From Myotis daubentonii (Eukaryota; Chordata; Mammalia; Chiroptera; Vespertilionidae): a stretch of 64,000 nucleotides of DNA. Below the pieces are notes generated by a model. The model had not been told where the DNA came from. It saw nothing but the letters and a program-made list of their open reading frames with translations, and searched no databases. The translations under genes were made by a program, and so were the position numbers. Positions within the stretch are counted from its first letter, which is position 1. Each line of letters begins with the position of its first letter. Location: the NCBI RefSeq assembly GCF_963259705.1, contig NC_081844.1, positions 111,006,965 to 111,070,964 on the forward strand. Direction: 5' to 3'. Below are positions 10,881 through 22,005 of the stretch, piece by piece.

Positions 10881-11241
10881 CAGTGGAAGCCAGTGCCCAG
10901 GCCGAGGACCTGACAGGCAGGAGCCTCCCTCCCGTCCGGCCTTCCCCTGGCTGCGTCTGCCATGGGGCCTGGCGTTGGGATGGTGCCCACGCTGGCAGCC
11001 TGGGAAGGCCAGCTCAGGGCCCCTGGGGCTCAGCCTCGTGCCCGCCTCCCAGCCCGCCCCACACGGGCCTCTGCCGGCAGCCTGGCGCCCGGGGCCTGTG
11101 AGGGAGGCCGGGGCGGCCGAGGGGCGGCCGAGGGGCCGGGGCGGCCGAGGGGCGGGCGCGGCTGAGCCGTGATTCCCGGGTCAGCGTACCCGCCGGTCCG
11201 TCAGCCAGATGGTCGCGGCAGCAGGGGAGAGCGCCTGACAC
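10880..11241. other. GC-rich unique DNA
   Basis: There is no gene. A short tandem of GGGGCGGCCGA lies at about 11110-11158. Confidence 0.5.
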
Positions 11242-11345
11242 ACCATTTCAAACCGATTTCACGGCGGCCCCCGGAGAGCCCCGCGAGCTCCTGACAATCC
11301 GATCTGTCGTGAATAAATGAGACAAAATTGCCAATTACGGGCGAG
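11241..11345. promoter_or_regulatory. Short AT-richer island
   Basis: The block holds CACCATTTCAAACCGATTTC, TGACAATCCG, GAATAAATGAG and GCCAATTACGGG. It is a small enhancer candidate with weak support. Confidence 0.3.
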
Positions 11346-12633
11346 GGGCTGTAGTGTCGCCGGCCGGCGGCCGTGCCGCACACTCGGGGTTGACACAACC
11401 GGGGAGACAGCCCAGTGGACCGAGAGCACCGAGGCCAGATGAGGGGGCGCTGGGCCGGGGCCAGACGCTGCACCAGCAGGCGCGGGGGTGGGGTGGGGAG
11501 ATGGGGGGGGTGGGGGGAGATGGGGGGACCGGCTGGGCCCTGCCAGCCTGGACAGAGGGCCACCGCGCCGCAGCCCAGCTCCAGCTCCGCCTCGGCCACT
11601 CCCCCCGCCTGGCCGCCGGCCCTGCCAAGCGGGTCCCGGGCAGGGAGGTGGCGTTGCTGTGGAGGATGAGGCAGGTGGAGGCCCCGTGCACGCCCCGGCC
11701 CTCAGCTCAGAGCCCTCGCCAGCCCGGCTCGGGTGGCGGTCTCCTGGCTGGCAGCTCCCGGGACACGTTTCAGAACATCACCCCCTGCCCTTGTCCCAGA
11801 GGAGGCCCAGAGAGGGGCAGGGCCCCCCAGCGCCCAGCAGCAGGGGAGGAGCAGAGCTCAGAGGTGCGAGTCTCCCCACCCGCCTCAGGGCCACACAGGC
11901 CCCAGGCCAGGCCGCTCCTGAGCCCAGACCGCCTGGCCGCCGGCCAAGGCTCCTGGCTGCCACCGTGAGCTGTGCACCAGGCTTGTGCTCAGTGGGTGAG
12001 ACAGACGCGAGACCACTCACAGCCACGCGGAGTCACCGGGCGGGTAGGGCAGGAGGTGAGGAGCTGAGGGCGTGGCCCTGAGCCTTCGCTGTGGTTTTCG
12101 GGGTGCAGCAGGCCCAGACATTTGAAGAACTTGGGCTGTAGGGTGGTCTCCAGTTGCCCCGTCCCTGGCGTGGGTGGCGGGGGCAGGAAAGGGCTGCCCG
12201 GGGAGTGGGAGAGCCTGAGGGAGGGGGTAGGCTGCTCACGGGGGCGCTGCTGGTCAGGGGTTAGCTGGCCCTGGAGGGTGGTTCCTTCCCGGCCAGCAGA
12301 GCCCCAAGATGTCAGTGCATCAAAAGATACAGAAAATAGACACACAGCTGGCACACCCACTCCTCTAGGCTCAGCCTCCCTGTGCAGCAGGGACTGGGGA
12401 GGGGCCCCAGCTGCGGCCCTCTGCACCCAGCCTGCCTGCCAGCGCCTGGCTCCCTTTGCTGCCGGCCTGGCTGCACCTGTGGGTCAGCTCTGCCCAGCGG
12501 GCTCTCCTCTCCCTCTGCTGGTGGGCGAGCAGGTGTAGACCCCTGACCTCCGCCCAAGCCCTGCAGCCTCGTGGACGTGGGTTAAAATATCAGCCCTGGC
12601 CTTTACCAGCCAAATGACCACGACAGGCTAGCC
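11345..12633. other. GC-rich intergenic DNA
   Basis: No gene is supported. There is a G-rich stretch (GGTGGGGTGGGGAGATGGGG) at about 11488-11530 and a possible reversed MIR remnant at 11790-11905. Confidence 0.45.
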
Positions 12634-12847
12634 CAGGGGTGGGCAAACTTTTTGACTCGAGGGCCACAATGGGTTCTTAAACTGGACTGGAGGGCCGGAA
12701 CAAAAGCATGGATGGAGTGTTTATGTGAACTAATATAAATTCAAAGTAAACATCATTACATAAAAGGGTACGGTCTTTTTTTTTTTTAGTTTTACTCATT
12801 TCAAACGGGCCGGATCCGGCCCGCGGGCCGTAGTTTGCCCACGGCTG
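12634..12847. mobile_element. Non-autonomous hAT transposon
   Basis: The terminal inverted repeats are CAGGGGTGGGCAAACT at the left and AGTTTGCCCACGGCTG at the right. Nested matches GGGCCACAATGGG and GGGCCGGATCCGGCCCGCGG lie inside, together with a T run at 12777-12787. The element is flanked by 8-bp duplications GGCTAGCC (12626-12633) and GGATAGTC (12848-12855), six of eight identical. There is no coding capacity; it is mobilised in trans if at all. Confidence 0.88.
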
Positions 12848-12944
12848 GGATAGTCCCTACCACCCACAGCTTATCTGAAAGACTGAGCACAGCATCCAGT
12901 GCATAGAAAGCACTGATTAAATTATAATTATATTCACCATGATC

Positions 12945-13345
12945 ACTACCACATCTTCATCACCATCATCACCACCATCATCTCTACCACCATCACCACC
13001 ACCACCATCATCTCTACCATCACCATCACCACCACCATCATCTCTACCACCATCACCATCACCATCACCATCACCATCACCATCACCATCATCATCTCTA
13101 CCACCATCACCACCATCACCATCATCTCTACCATCACCATCATCACCACCATCATCTCTACCACCATCACCATCACCATCACCATCACCACCACTATCAC
13201 CACCACCATCATCTCTACCACCATCACCACCATCTCTACCATCACCATCATCTCTACCATCATCACCATCATCACCACCATCACCATCACCATCACCATC
13301 ATCACCACCATCACCGTCACCGTCACCGTCACCACCATCATCTTC
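12945..13345 (+). repeat. (CATCAC)n trinucleotide array
   Basis: About 400 bp of CAC/CAT triplets interrupted at intervals by ATCATCTCTACC, which itself recurs as a higher-order marker. To its left, 12850-12945 is moderately AT-rich (GATTAAATTATAATTATATT) and may be a MIR or L2 remnant. Confidence 0.93.
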
Positions 13346-13770
13346 ATGGTGTCATTTCCATCCCCTCCTTCCTTCCGAGCTCCCTGATGGACAAACAACT
13401 TCCTCCCATTCCTGTGGGCCCTGTGGCTCTGGAACAGGCTCAGGCCACATGGGGAGGCCCGGGCTCTGCACCAGGTCCACCAGGTTCTGGGTGGACGGCA
13501 GGCCTGGGAGAGCCCCTCCCGTGCTCACCCCCCAACCGCAGGCCTCCAGAGGAGTCACGTGAAGTCTCTGAGCCCCCTGACCCCTCCCGGTGACGGGGGG
13601 AGCTCCACCCTCAGGGTCCCTGGCACACTGCTCCTCCCCTGGGGCCCCATCAGAACCGCCCGGCTCACTTGGACTCTGTGCTTGGATCAAACAGAGACCA
13701 AACAGTCCAGGGTTTGGGTTTCATGGTGGAGCTGTCGAGGGCATCGGTGGTGTCTGTGTGCTGACTGATA
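13345..13770. other. Unique DNA between two simple arrays
   Basis: GC-rich sequence without a recognisable gene or mobile element. Confidence 0.5.
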
Positions 13771-14962
13771 CGGGTGGGTGGATGGATGGGTGGGTGGGTG
13801 TGTGGGTGAGTGGATGTATGATGGATGGGTGGATGAATAGATAAGTGGGTGGGTGAGTGGGCGGATGGGTGTATGGATGGGTGGGTGGGTGGATGGATGG
13901 ATGGGCGGATGGGTGGATGAATAGATAAGTGGGTGGGTGAGTGGGTGGATGGGTGTATGGATGGATGTATGGATGGATGGATGGGTGGATGGGTGGATGG
14001 GTGGATGAATAGATAAGTGGGTGGGTGAGTGGGCGGATGGGTGTATGGATGGGTGTATGGGTGTATGGGTGGATGAATAGATAAGTGGGTGGGTGAGTGG
14101 GCGGATGGGTGTATGGATGGGTGGGTGGGTGGATGGATGGATTTGTGGATGGGTGGATGGGATGGGTGGATGGGTGGATGAATAGATAAGTGGGTGGGTG
14201 AGTGGGCGGATGGGTGTATGGATGGGTGGGTGGGTGGGTGGATGGGTGGGTGGGTGGATGGGATGGGTGGATGGGTGGATGAATAGATAAGTGGGTGGGT
14301 GAGTGGGCGGATGGGTGTATGGATGGGTGGGTGGGTGGATGGATGGGTGGCTGGATGATGGATGGATGAATGAATGGATAAGTGGGTGGGTGGATGGATG
14401 GGTGGCTGGATGGGTGGGTGGGTGGATGGATGGGTGGCTGGATGATGGATGGATGAATGAATGGATAAGTGGGTGGGTGGATGGATGGATTTGTGGATGG
14501 GTGGATGGGATGGGTGGATGGGTGGATGAATAGATAAGTGGGTGGGTGAGTGGGTGGGTGGGTGGATGGGTGGATGGGATGGGTGAGTGGGTGGGTGGAT
14601 GGATGGATTTGTGGATGGGTGGATGGGATGGGTGGATGGGTGGATGAATAGATAAGTGGGTGGGTGAGTGGGTGGGTGGGTGGATGGGTGGATGGGATGG
14701 GTGGGTGGGTGGGTGGGTGGATGGATTTGTGGATGGGTGGATGGGATGGGTGGATGGGTGGATGAATAGATAAGTGGGTGGGTGAGTGGGTGGGTGGGTG
14801 GATGGGATGGGTGGGTGGGTGGGTGGGTGGATGGATGGATTTGTGGATGGGTGGATGGGATGGGTGGGTGGGTGGGAGGATGGGTGGCTGGATGATGGAT
14901 GGATGAATGAATGGATAAGTGGGTGGGTGGATGGATGGGTGGGTGGATGGAAGGGAGGGAGG
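13770..14962 (+). repeat. GGAT/GGGT tetranucleotide array with higher-order units
   Basis: About 1.2 kb of TGGATGGG/TGGGTGGG repeats. Within it a longer module, GATGAATAGATAAGTGGGTG continuing GGTGAGTGGG(C/T)GG, recurs at least nine times (for example near 13834, 13915, 14004, 14069, 14177, 14278, 14525, 14643, 14761). A second version with GATGAATGAATGGATAAGTG recurs near 14363, 14450 and 14903. The long minus-strand open frames read only Pro/Thr/His/Ser/Ile repeats. Confidence 0.95.
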
Positions 14963-14964
14963 GA

Positions 14965-15595
14965 GGCAGGGAGGATGGACCTCGCACTGCACTTAGCTGT
15001 CACCCGTGTTTAGCTGCCTTCATCCGGGGACAGCTCCTCATCTGGTCTTTCGCTGACACTGCTGGCCAGGTATTTCGCCCTCACCCTCACCTTGGCTCTG
15101 TGGGCTTCCTGGTGACCAGGTGACTTGGGCAGGAACATCATGGAAGCGACGCTGTGTCTTCCCAGGGCCCCACCAGGGGAGCTCGGACATCGGTCTCGTC
15201 ACAGGTGATAGGAACTTGGCCATTTGCTGATGCCTGTTGGGTGTCTCCCTTTTTCTCTTTTTAATTAATTAGTATATTTGGCCTTAGCAAGGAAGGACAC
15301 CTGACCCCGCTACCAGGTGGACGGGCCTCGAGGACACTGCCCGAGGGATCAGCCGGACGCAGGAGGACCTGCGGGACCCACGCTCACAGACAGGAAGTGG
15401 AGGTGGCCAGGGCGGGCAGGAGTGTTCACGGCGCAGGGCCTCAGTTTGGGAAGACGGAAGGTTCTGGGGTGATGGCGGGGATGGTGCAGTGTGACTGTCC
15501 TCAATGCCACCCAACTGCACAATTAAAACGATTGCGATGGGAAATGTTACGTTCTTTATCTCCGAGGAGCAAAAAACATTAACACGTACTTGGGA
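14965..15595. other. Intergenic DNA
   Basis: No gene is seen. A short AT-rich run TTTTTAATTAATTAGTATAT lies at about 15259-15278, its identity unclear. Confidence 0.4.
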
Positions 15596-15793
15596 GGTCC
15601 AGCTGGTGGGGCTCAGTGGTTGCACAATGACCTATGAACCAGGAGGTCACGGTTCGATTCCCGGTCGGGGCACATGGATGGGTGTGGGCTCGATCCCCGG
15701 GAGGCAGCCGATCAGTGATTCCCTCTCATCACTGGTGTTTGAGTCTCTCCTTCCTTCCTCTTTGAAAGCAGTGACAATACCCATCTTTTAAAA
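15595..15793 (+). mobile_element. VES SINE (tRNA-derived, bat)
   Basis: The tRNA-like head GCTGGTGGGGCTCAGTGG carries a clear box B region (GGTTCGATTCCCGGTCGGGG), then the body GGCTCGATCCCCGGGAGGCA, TCATCACTGGTGTTTGAGTC and a pyrimidine stretch, ending in an A-poor tail near ATCTTTTAAAAG. I could not find a clean duplication at its ends. Confidence 0.9.
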
Positions 15794-16880
15794 GTGTCTG
15801 GGGGGGCCGTGGAGACCCTGGATTCCTCCCTTCACCTTCCTGCCCACTGACTGGCACCCGCGCTGCCTCTCACCCAGCTCTGCCTTCCAGGCAGCGCCAG
15901 GCCAGCCTGAGTCCAGAGAGCCCAGCTGCCGCACCCCCCGGGCCAGCGGCGATGGGGCCGCAGGAGCCAGGACAGGACATCCGGCAACGGGGGGCGCCCT
16001 GGGCCCTCGTCCTCCGCCCTCCCCCACGCCCAGCACAGCGCAGCGGGAGTGGTTCCGGCGTGTTCTCTGTAGGTACTGCTGCTCTGGGCTTGGCCTGGGG
16101 CCCGGCACTGGCTAGTTCTCCTGAAGGAGCCGCAGTATCATCTCGCTGGGGAGGGCGGTGCCGGAGGACCTCCGGACCCCACCCCACAGCGGCTTCCTCA
16201 CCCGCCCTCCACCCCCGGACATGGCCACCTGGGGGGCCCCGTTACCCGCTTAAGACCCGGAGGCCTGGCCCCCTGAGGGGCAGCTCTCTCCCCACCGTGC
16301 CTCTGAGCCGCCCCAGCTTCCCCGGCTCCGTCTCACGCCGCCCGGCCTCCGAACGAAGCGGGGCCATTTATCACCCCGATGAGCGCTGTCCTGCCGGGCC
16401 GGGGCCCAGGTGATGAAAGGGCCAGGCCCGGGCCCCGCCCCACGGCCACCGACCTCTCGGGCCGGCCAGCGTGAAACTGCTTCTGTGACAAGCGTGACAA
16501 CCACAACACACCTTGAATTCTCATCTTGGCGGCCGGCCTGGCCCGGCTCTGCTCCCAGCCGCCGGGGGAGGAGCCGGAGTGAGCTGGTGGCGGAGCCCAA
16601 ACAGCTGGCTTGGATCCTGCGGGTCCTCCCTCCCGCTGCCCGGCCACCCCACCTTCCGTGGGGGTGTCCCCCTGGGTGGCTGGAGGCCCCGCATTCCCGC
16701 CTGGAGGCACGGGGTGCCCAGGGTCGCGCCCACCGTGCAGGCAGCAGCACAAGGGCCCCGGCCCGCCCAGGCCAGGCCCACGCTCTCGGACAGCCGGCGA
16801 CTCCAAACATGAGTGGTCAGTGGCCAGCAGGCAGGTGGCCTGGGCGCCCGGTCACTCCGTGTGTTCATGAGGATTCCTGT
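15794..16880. other. GC-rich intergenic DNA
   Basis: No gene, repeat or AT-rich island is recognised here. Confidence 0.5.
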
Positions 16881-17000
16881 CACCCTCCCCCGTCCCCTCC
16901 CCCTGCACCTGACCCCACGGCACACACCCCCCCCCAGCACCTGACCACACCGCACCTCCCCCCCTGCACCTGACCACACCGCACCTCCCCCCCAGCTGGC
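16880..17000 (+). repeat. Short tandem of about 35 bp, three copies
   Basis: Units contain CCCTGCACCTGACC(A/C)CAC then CGCACCTCCCCCC, from about 16886 to 16995; the copies have minor differences. Confidence 0.75.
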
Positions 17001-19076
17001 CAGGAGCCCCGTCCCCCCAGCCCAAGGCTGTGGCCTGGCCACAGGATGGGGTGGGGACCTGCAGGGGCCCTCGGGGCAGGCTGGGCAGGGGCCAGCCTTG
17101 GCTCCGCTGAGACCAGCTTCCTGTGTGACCACCTGGAAAACGAGGTGTGGCCTGGTGGTGGCCGTTCAAACGAGCACCTGCCGCCTCTGGGGTTCGGATC
17201 CCGAGGGCCCCCCACTGTCGGAGACCTGGGCCCCCCTCCCCTGGGCCTCTGCCTCACGCCTATAAAGTGGGGTGAGGAGTCCTCTCTGGGCCGCGGGGAA
17301 GCAGGGAGGCCGCGAGCTCCGGGGCTGCCCAGGCCTGGGGAGTGTCCACCCTACACGACCCGATTCCCACCGGGCTCCGGAGCCCCGTCTCCATGCCGAC
17401 GGTCACCTGACCCGTGCAGTGCTCCCCCCGCGGCCCCCTCCCCCGCCCAGCCCCTCCTCAGCCGTCTGGGCTTCTCTGTCCTGAGGCCTCCGCCCCCCTG
17501 CTGGGCTCGGATGAAACCCCTGTGTGTTTTTTGGGGGTGCTAATCTGCTGGAACAGGGGCCTCACGACCAGCCTGGGGGCTGCCGGCTCTCAGAGCAGCC
17601 AGAGGTCAGGGGTCAGCAAGGTGAGGACAGGGAGGGCGCCGGGCCCTGCAGGGGCTGTGCCGGGGGGGCCACTGGGCACCCCACCTCCCAGGCGGCTCCA
17701 GGCTGAGCTCTGCCTGCTTCCTCCTCTCCAACACGGCCTGCACCCTTCCCAGGACGGCCTCTCGGGGTCCCCACCTGCCTGCCCACAGGCCCACCGTTCC
17801 ACTTCCTGTCTGTGGGTTCGCGTCTACGAGACGGGTCTCTGAAAAGCTGCACAGAAGGGGGCATCCACCAGCCCCCCCATCGCCGGCCCGGCAGACGGCA
17901 TCTCTTGCCCAGTGCCACGCCCGCCATGACATGACGCGAGGAACCCCAACAGCCCCTGGGCCCCGCCCTGAGGGAGGGGAGGGTCCGAGCAGCTTCCTGG
18001 AGGAGCTGAGCTCCCAGCAGTGCTCAGCAGGGCGAAGGCCACAGGGTGCTGGGTGGGCCCTGACAGACGGGGGCCTGTGCTGTGTGCCCACCGCTCCAGG
18101 CCCCGTGTGCCTCTGCCCCCCGTCCTCCGGCATCTGCTTGGGGTGGTTCCATCCGGCCCCCAGAGCCTGGATGGCATGTCGACAGCGGCTGGGTCCAACC
18201 GGACTGATCAGCACCAGGTGGAGTGCCCACCCGGCCACCCATGTGCCTCCCTCCCTCCCCGCGGCCGGTTTCCATTCAGCACAGGCAGGTGGGCCACCCG
18301 ACCCAGCTCTTGGGCCAGACGGGGTGCTCCGCCCGCTCCCCGGGGTGCACCTCCCTGGGGCCCATCCCCCAGAGAGCAGGCATCTGCTCGGGCCCAGGCC
18401 TTGCTTCAGGGCCCTGGAGGCCCCTCATCGGTGCCCTCCGGTGCTGTTGGCCCGTCCCTCCGGCACTCGCATGGCCCGAGGGCCTCAGCCCAGGACGGCC
18501 GCTCGAGGCTGCAGGGCACGCCTGGCCCCGCTTGGGCCCAGCTGCTTGACCGACTGAGCCTCAGTTTCCTCCTCTGTGAAATGGGCGAGAACAGCACCTG
18601 CCTGTGGGCTCCCTCCCAGCCCTCACCCTGCGACGGACAGACGGACAGACGGACGGACGGCTCCCAGCACAGGGCGGAGACGGCAGGAATCACAGGCTCC
18701 AGGCCCGCTCCGGACACGCCCTGCCAGCGTCCTCCACGCCCGCTGCTTCCCCGCAGACCTTCGCCCTTTGACTAGACGTACAGGGCCACCCGGTGGCGGA
18801 GAACAGGGTCCCAGCGCCGCCGGCCAGGCACCCACGCCCGGCCCTGCAGCCGCCAGGGGCCTGCAGCTCAGAGCCCCCAGCAGCCCGGGAGGCGATGGTG
18901 CCCTCGGAGCCGAGGTGGTGGGCGGCCCCTCCGCAGCCGGATCCCTGGCGCAGTTTCAGGCCCAGCCACTTCCTCGTGCGTCTCCACACCCCTGGCCGCC
19001 GCCGCCACCGCTGGGAGGTTTTGCATCAGCTTCCGGGGAGGACGCGGGTCTGGCTCGCGGAGAATGGGCCGGTGAC
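17000..19076. other. GC-rich intergenic DNA with a MIR fragment
   Basis: A plus-strand MIR core (GAGCCTCAGTTTCCTCCTCT) lies at 18557-18576, and a GGAC/AGAC tandem at about 18634-18660. No gene is supported. Confidence 0.5.
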
Positions 19077-19465
19077 GGCTAATTGATTTTACAGCGGTAC
19101 CGAAGGACAGACAATGAAAGTGCCATCAATTTAATCCACTATTTAATGGTTCCAATTTAGCCTCTGTAAATGCTCACTAAACTAATTTCTCTGGGTTCAG
19201 CAATCTGAAAAGCTATCATATCTCTAATCTCCTCCAATATATTCATCTGGAAAAGGGAATTTAGCCAATTCTGATGTGCGGAGATGATCTGTTAGCACAG
19301 TGTAAATGTTTATAACACGGCAATCGGGTTCGTTTATAAGGATATGAAAAGTTTTATTGGGGAGGGCGCTGGAGTGGAACCGGGGATAATAGGCAGTTAC
19401 CCAGCAGGCCCCGGGCGCCGGGGAGCGGGCAGGCATGCAGAAAAAGACTCGGATTTGCTCTAATC
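19076..19465. promoter_or_regulatory. AT-rich island, candidate enhancer
   Basis: Almost 400 bp are repeat-free, with GGCTAATTGATTTTACAGC, CATCAATTTAATCC (19124-19137), CTATTTAATGG, CTAAACTAATTTC, CTCTAATCTCC, ATTTAGCCAATTC and ATGTTTATAACACGG. The contrast with the GC-rich flanks is sharp on both sides. It is one of the clearest candidates in the left half. Confidence 0.5.
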
Positions 19466-19989
19466 CCAAATTGTGTGCTCAAGTTCGGCCCAGCACACAA
19501 TGCGCCCGGAACTTGGCTGCACAAAGGCCTCCAAGCCGCACCCCGACCCTCCCGTCAGCGCCCCCAAACAAAGGCTGCGGCCAGTGGTGGCCGTGGGGGG
19601 CCTGGGTCCCCACCGGGGTCTCCCCGGCAGACTCCGGAGCCCAGGCGGCCGGCGGCCTGGCCTCTCCTCTGACCGCGTGGCCGGCGGCTGTCCCGGGCAG
19701 GGCGGTCGGGAGGGATTTATTAGGAGCAGAGAGGGGACCAGCTGTGCTCCATCTTCTCCGAGGCCGAGCGGAGGAAGCAGCTTAAATTACCGGGCGGGCG
19801 GGCGGGCGGGCGGGTGAGGGGGGTGTAGGTTCCACACAAAGGTTTCCTCCCGAGGAGGGGCGGGGGCCGTCCCCCGGAAGCGCCACCTCCCGGTGACCTT
19901 TCCCAGGGTGGGTGCCCGGCCACGGGGCCTGGGGGCGGCCGAGGCCCTGCCCATGGGGCCGGGCACCTGGGTGCTGTGTGCAGCGCTGG

Positions 19990-20180
19990 GCCGGGCCTGC
20001 CTGCGTGTTTATTTTGTTTCCCAGCGGATGGTGGGAGCGGATTATTCAGCGCTAACGAGCCAGCTGACCCACCGGCAAGCGTGGTTCCCGGCGTGTTGTT
20101 TTTCTCACGTCCGTCCTGTTTTTAGAGAAAATACCCCATCGCGGCAGCACATAAATGAGGGCGCCGGGTTCTGGGAAGGG
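19990..20180. promoter_or_regulatory. Weak candidate element
   Basis: AT-richer patches (GTGTTTATTTTGTTTCCC, GGATTATTCAGCGCTAACG, GCACATAAATGAGG) lie in GC-rich DNA. No repeat is recognised. A GGGC tandem (about 19793-19816) lies just to the left. Confidence 0.28.
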
Positions 20181-21084
20181 CCGCGGGCCTGCGGATTTCA
20201 GTGACCAGGCGACCCGTGGGCAGGCCAAGAGCAGGGCTGGACGGGCAGGGAGGCAGGCGCTGGGGGGGCAGGTGCCCCGGCCGGACCCTGACAGGCTGTC
20301 CCAGGGACCCCCAGCCCGGGACCCAGGTGGCCCCTCCCAGGGCCTGGCTGATGAGAACAGAAATCGATCGGCCACACGGCCGTGACCGGCTCTTCTGTCC
20401 CGCCCCCAAGGAGGGGGCCCCCCCGAGGGCAGGCCCACATCTGGTCCTGTGGTCCCAGCTCCCTGCTCAGGGCCTGGCACGCAGGGGTCACTCAATACAC
20501 GCTGGCCAGTGGGCGGAGCGATGCCGCCCTGCTCACCGTTCGAGGTGGCAGGGAGCGCAGGGGCACGGTCCGAGTGGGCAGCAGGGCTCTCAGGGCCCCT
20601 CTGCCAGGGGAGAAGCATGCGCCTCGCCCGCGGTGAGGCTGCAGGGGCACCAAGGACAAAGCACACCAGGCAGCCTGGCACCCGATGGGCGCCAACCCCA
20701 CAGCAGGCACCCAGCTGGCCCCGTCTGGGGGGACGGCCCGTGTGGGGGAGGAGGGGCTGGCTGCTGACTAGGACTCTTCCCCCCACCCACCCCCACCCAC
20801 CCAGGTCGGGCAGCCTCAGCTGTGTGCCAAGACCTGGGCCAAGGCCGGCCTAGCGGGGAGGCGGGCGCCTGGAACCCTCCTGCCCAGGCTCCTGGCTGGG
20901 CTGGGGTGCCCCATGGGGGGGCAAGGTCACTTCATTGGGGCAGCACCCCCCCATTCAGGGTGCCAGGGAAAGGTGCCCCCTCTCCAACCCACACACCCCT
21001 GGGCTGCCTGCTGTGTGGGGCTGCCTCAGCTCAGAAGGCAGGGTCCACGGCTGCCCAGGGCACATCTGAGCCCTGCCACCCCCA

Positions 21085-21200
21085 GCGACACACAGGTGTT
21101 CCTATGTTCACACAGACACAGACACACACCCCAGACCCCACACCCCACACCCACAGCGCAGGCACACCCCAGACCCCAGGCCCCAGACCCCAGACCCATA
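21085..21200 (+). repeat. CA/CCCCAGA low-complexity tract
   Basis: The tract has CACAGACACAGACACACACC followed by repeated CCCCAGACCC and CCCCACACC. From 20180 to 21085 and from 21200 to 21840 I see only GC-rich DNA, a MIR-like 3' part at about 20465-20512 (GGCCTGGCACGCAGGGGTCA) and a CCCA run at about 20782-20803. Confidence 0.7.
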
Positions 21201-21839
21201 GCTGCCCTGGATCATTTCTCCAGGCCAAGAACTCAGGCTGACATCAAGGGCTCTCCCCAGAGGCAGGAACTCAGGCTCCAATCAGAAGCCATGCAGGGTC
21301 GACAGAGGCTCCACTGCCATATTCCACAGCCAGGGAGGCAGCTGTCCTGGGAGGGGCACATGACGGAGCTGTTCTCGCTAAAGTGTGAATGACTGCCCAA
21401 GGCTATCGTCCAGTGGGGGGTGGGCTGGGGGGACACTGGGGCTGGGGTCTCGGGTGGGGGTGGGGAGCTCTGCAGGCCTGCACTGACCTGGCCATGTGGG
21501 TGGGAGGGGCCTAGGGCCAAGGCGAGGTGGGGTGGGGACCTGGTCATCACCCGGGTGGCCACTCACCACCTGCTTTTCTGTTTGGAGATGATTCTCCCCC
21601 GACTTTGGCCCAATCTGAGTTTCCCACAAGGTCCAAGGGCAAGGCCGATGTGGCAGCTCAGCCGCTCGCCCCCCCTCCCCCTCCCCGGCACCGCCGTCCA
21701 CCCGGGAAGGGGGAGGATGGCCGCGCCCACAGCAAGCACCACCCACCTCCCGCCCGAGGCCCTTGGCCGGCCATGGGTGCCCCCCGTGCCAGGCCCACCC
21801 GCGTCGTGTGGGCAGGTGGTGGCGCCGGAATGTTCTCTC

Positions 21840-22005
21840 CGCTGCAGGTTACATTTAACGTCCCACAGAACTTTACTGCGTTGTGTGTGTGTGAAAAAGT
21901 CTGTATTTAACTTCAAGCCCTGGTAAACATCTCTGCTTGTGTTGCTATGTGACTCCTTATCTGAGTATTTCGATTTAATTTCACAGTTCATATACCTTCA
22001 AGTTT
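21840..22005. other. Moderately AT-rich patch
   Basis: The block contains TTACATTTAACGTCCC, a GT run (TTGTGTGTGTGTG) and TTCGATTTAATTTCACAG. It could be an old repeat remnant or a weak regulatory element; I cannot tell. Confidence 0.25.

Noticed and set aside
8767..11172. Open frames of more than 700 codons in all three plus frames
   Set aside because: They are made by a stop-free 21-bp tandem unit; the predicted products are seven-residue repeats with no known domain, and equal openness in three frames argues against coding.
13665..15003. Three long minus-strand frames rich in Pro, Thr, His and Ile
   Set aside because: Translation of the GGAT/GGGT array; low complexity and frame-independent.
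15595..15680. Possible tRNA gene (box B-like GGTTCGATTCC)
   Set aside because: It is the tRNA-derived head of a VES SINE; body and tail follow, and no complete cloverleaf is evident. The same holds for the heads at 6376, 43306 and 46143.
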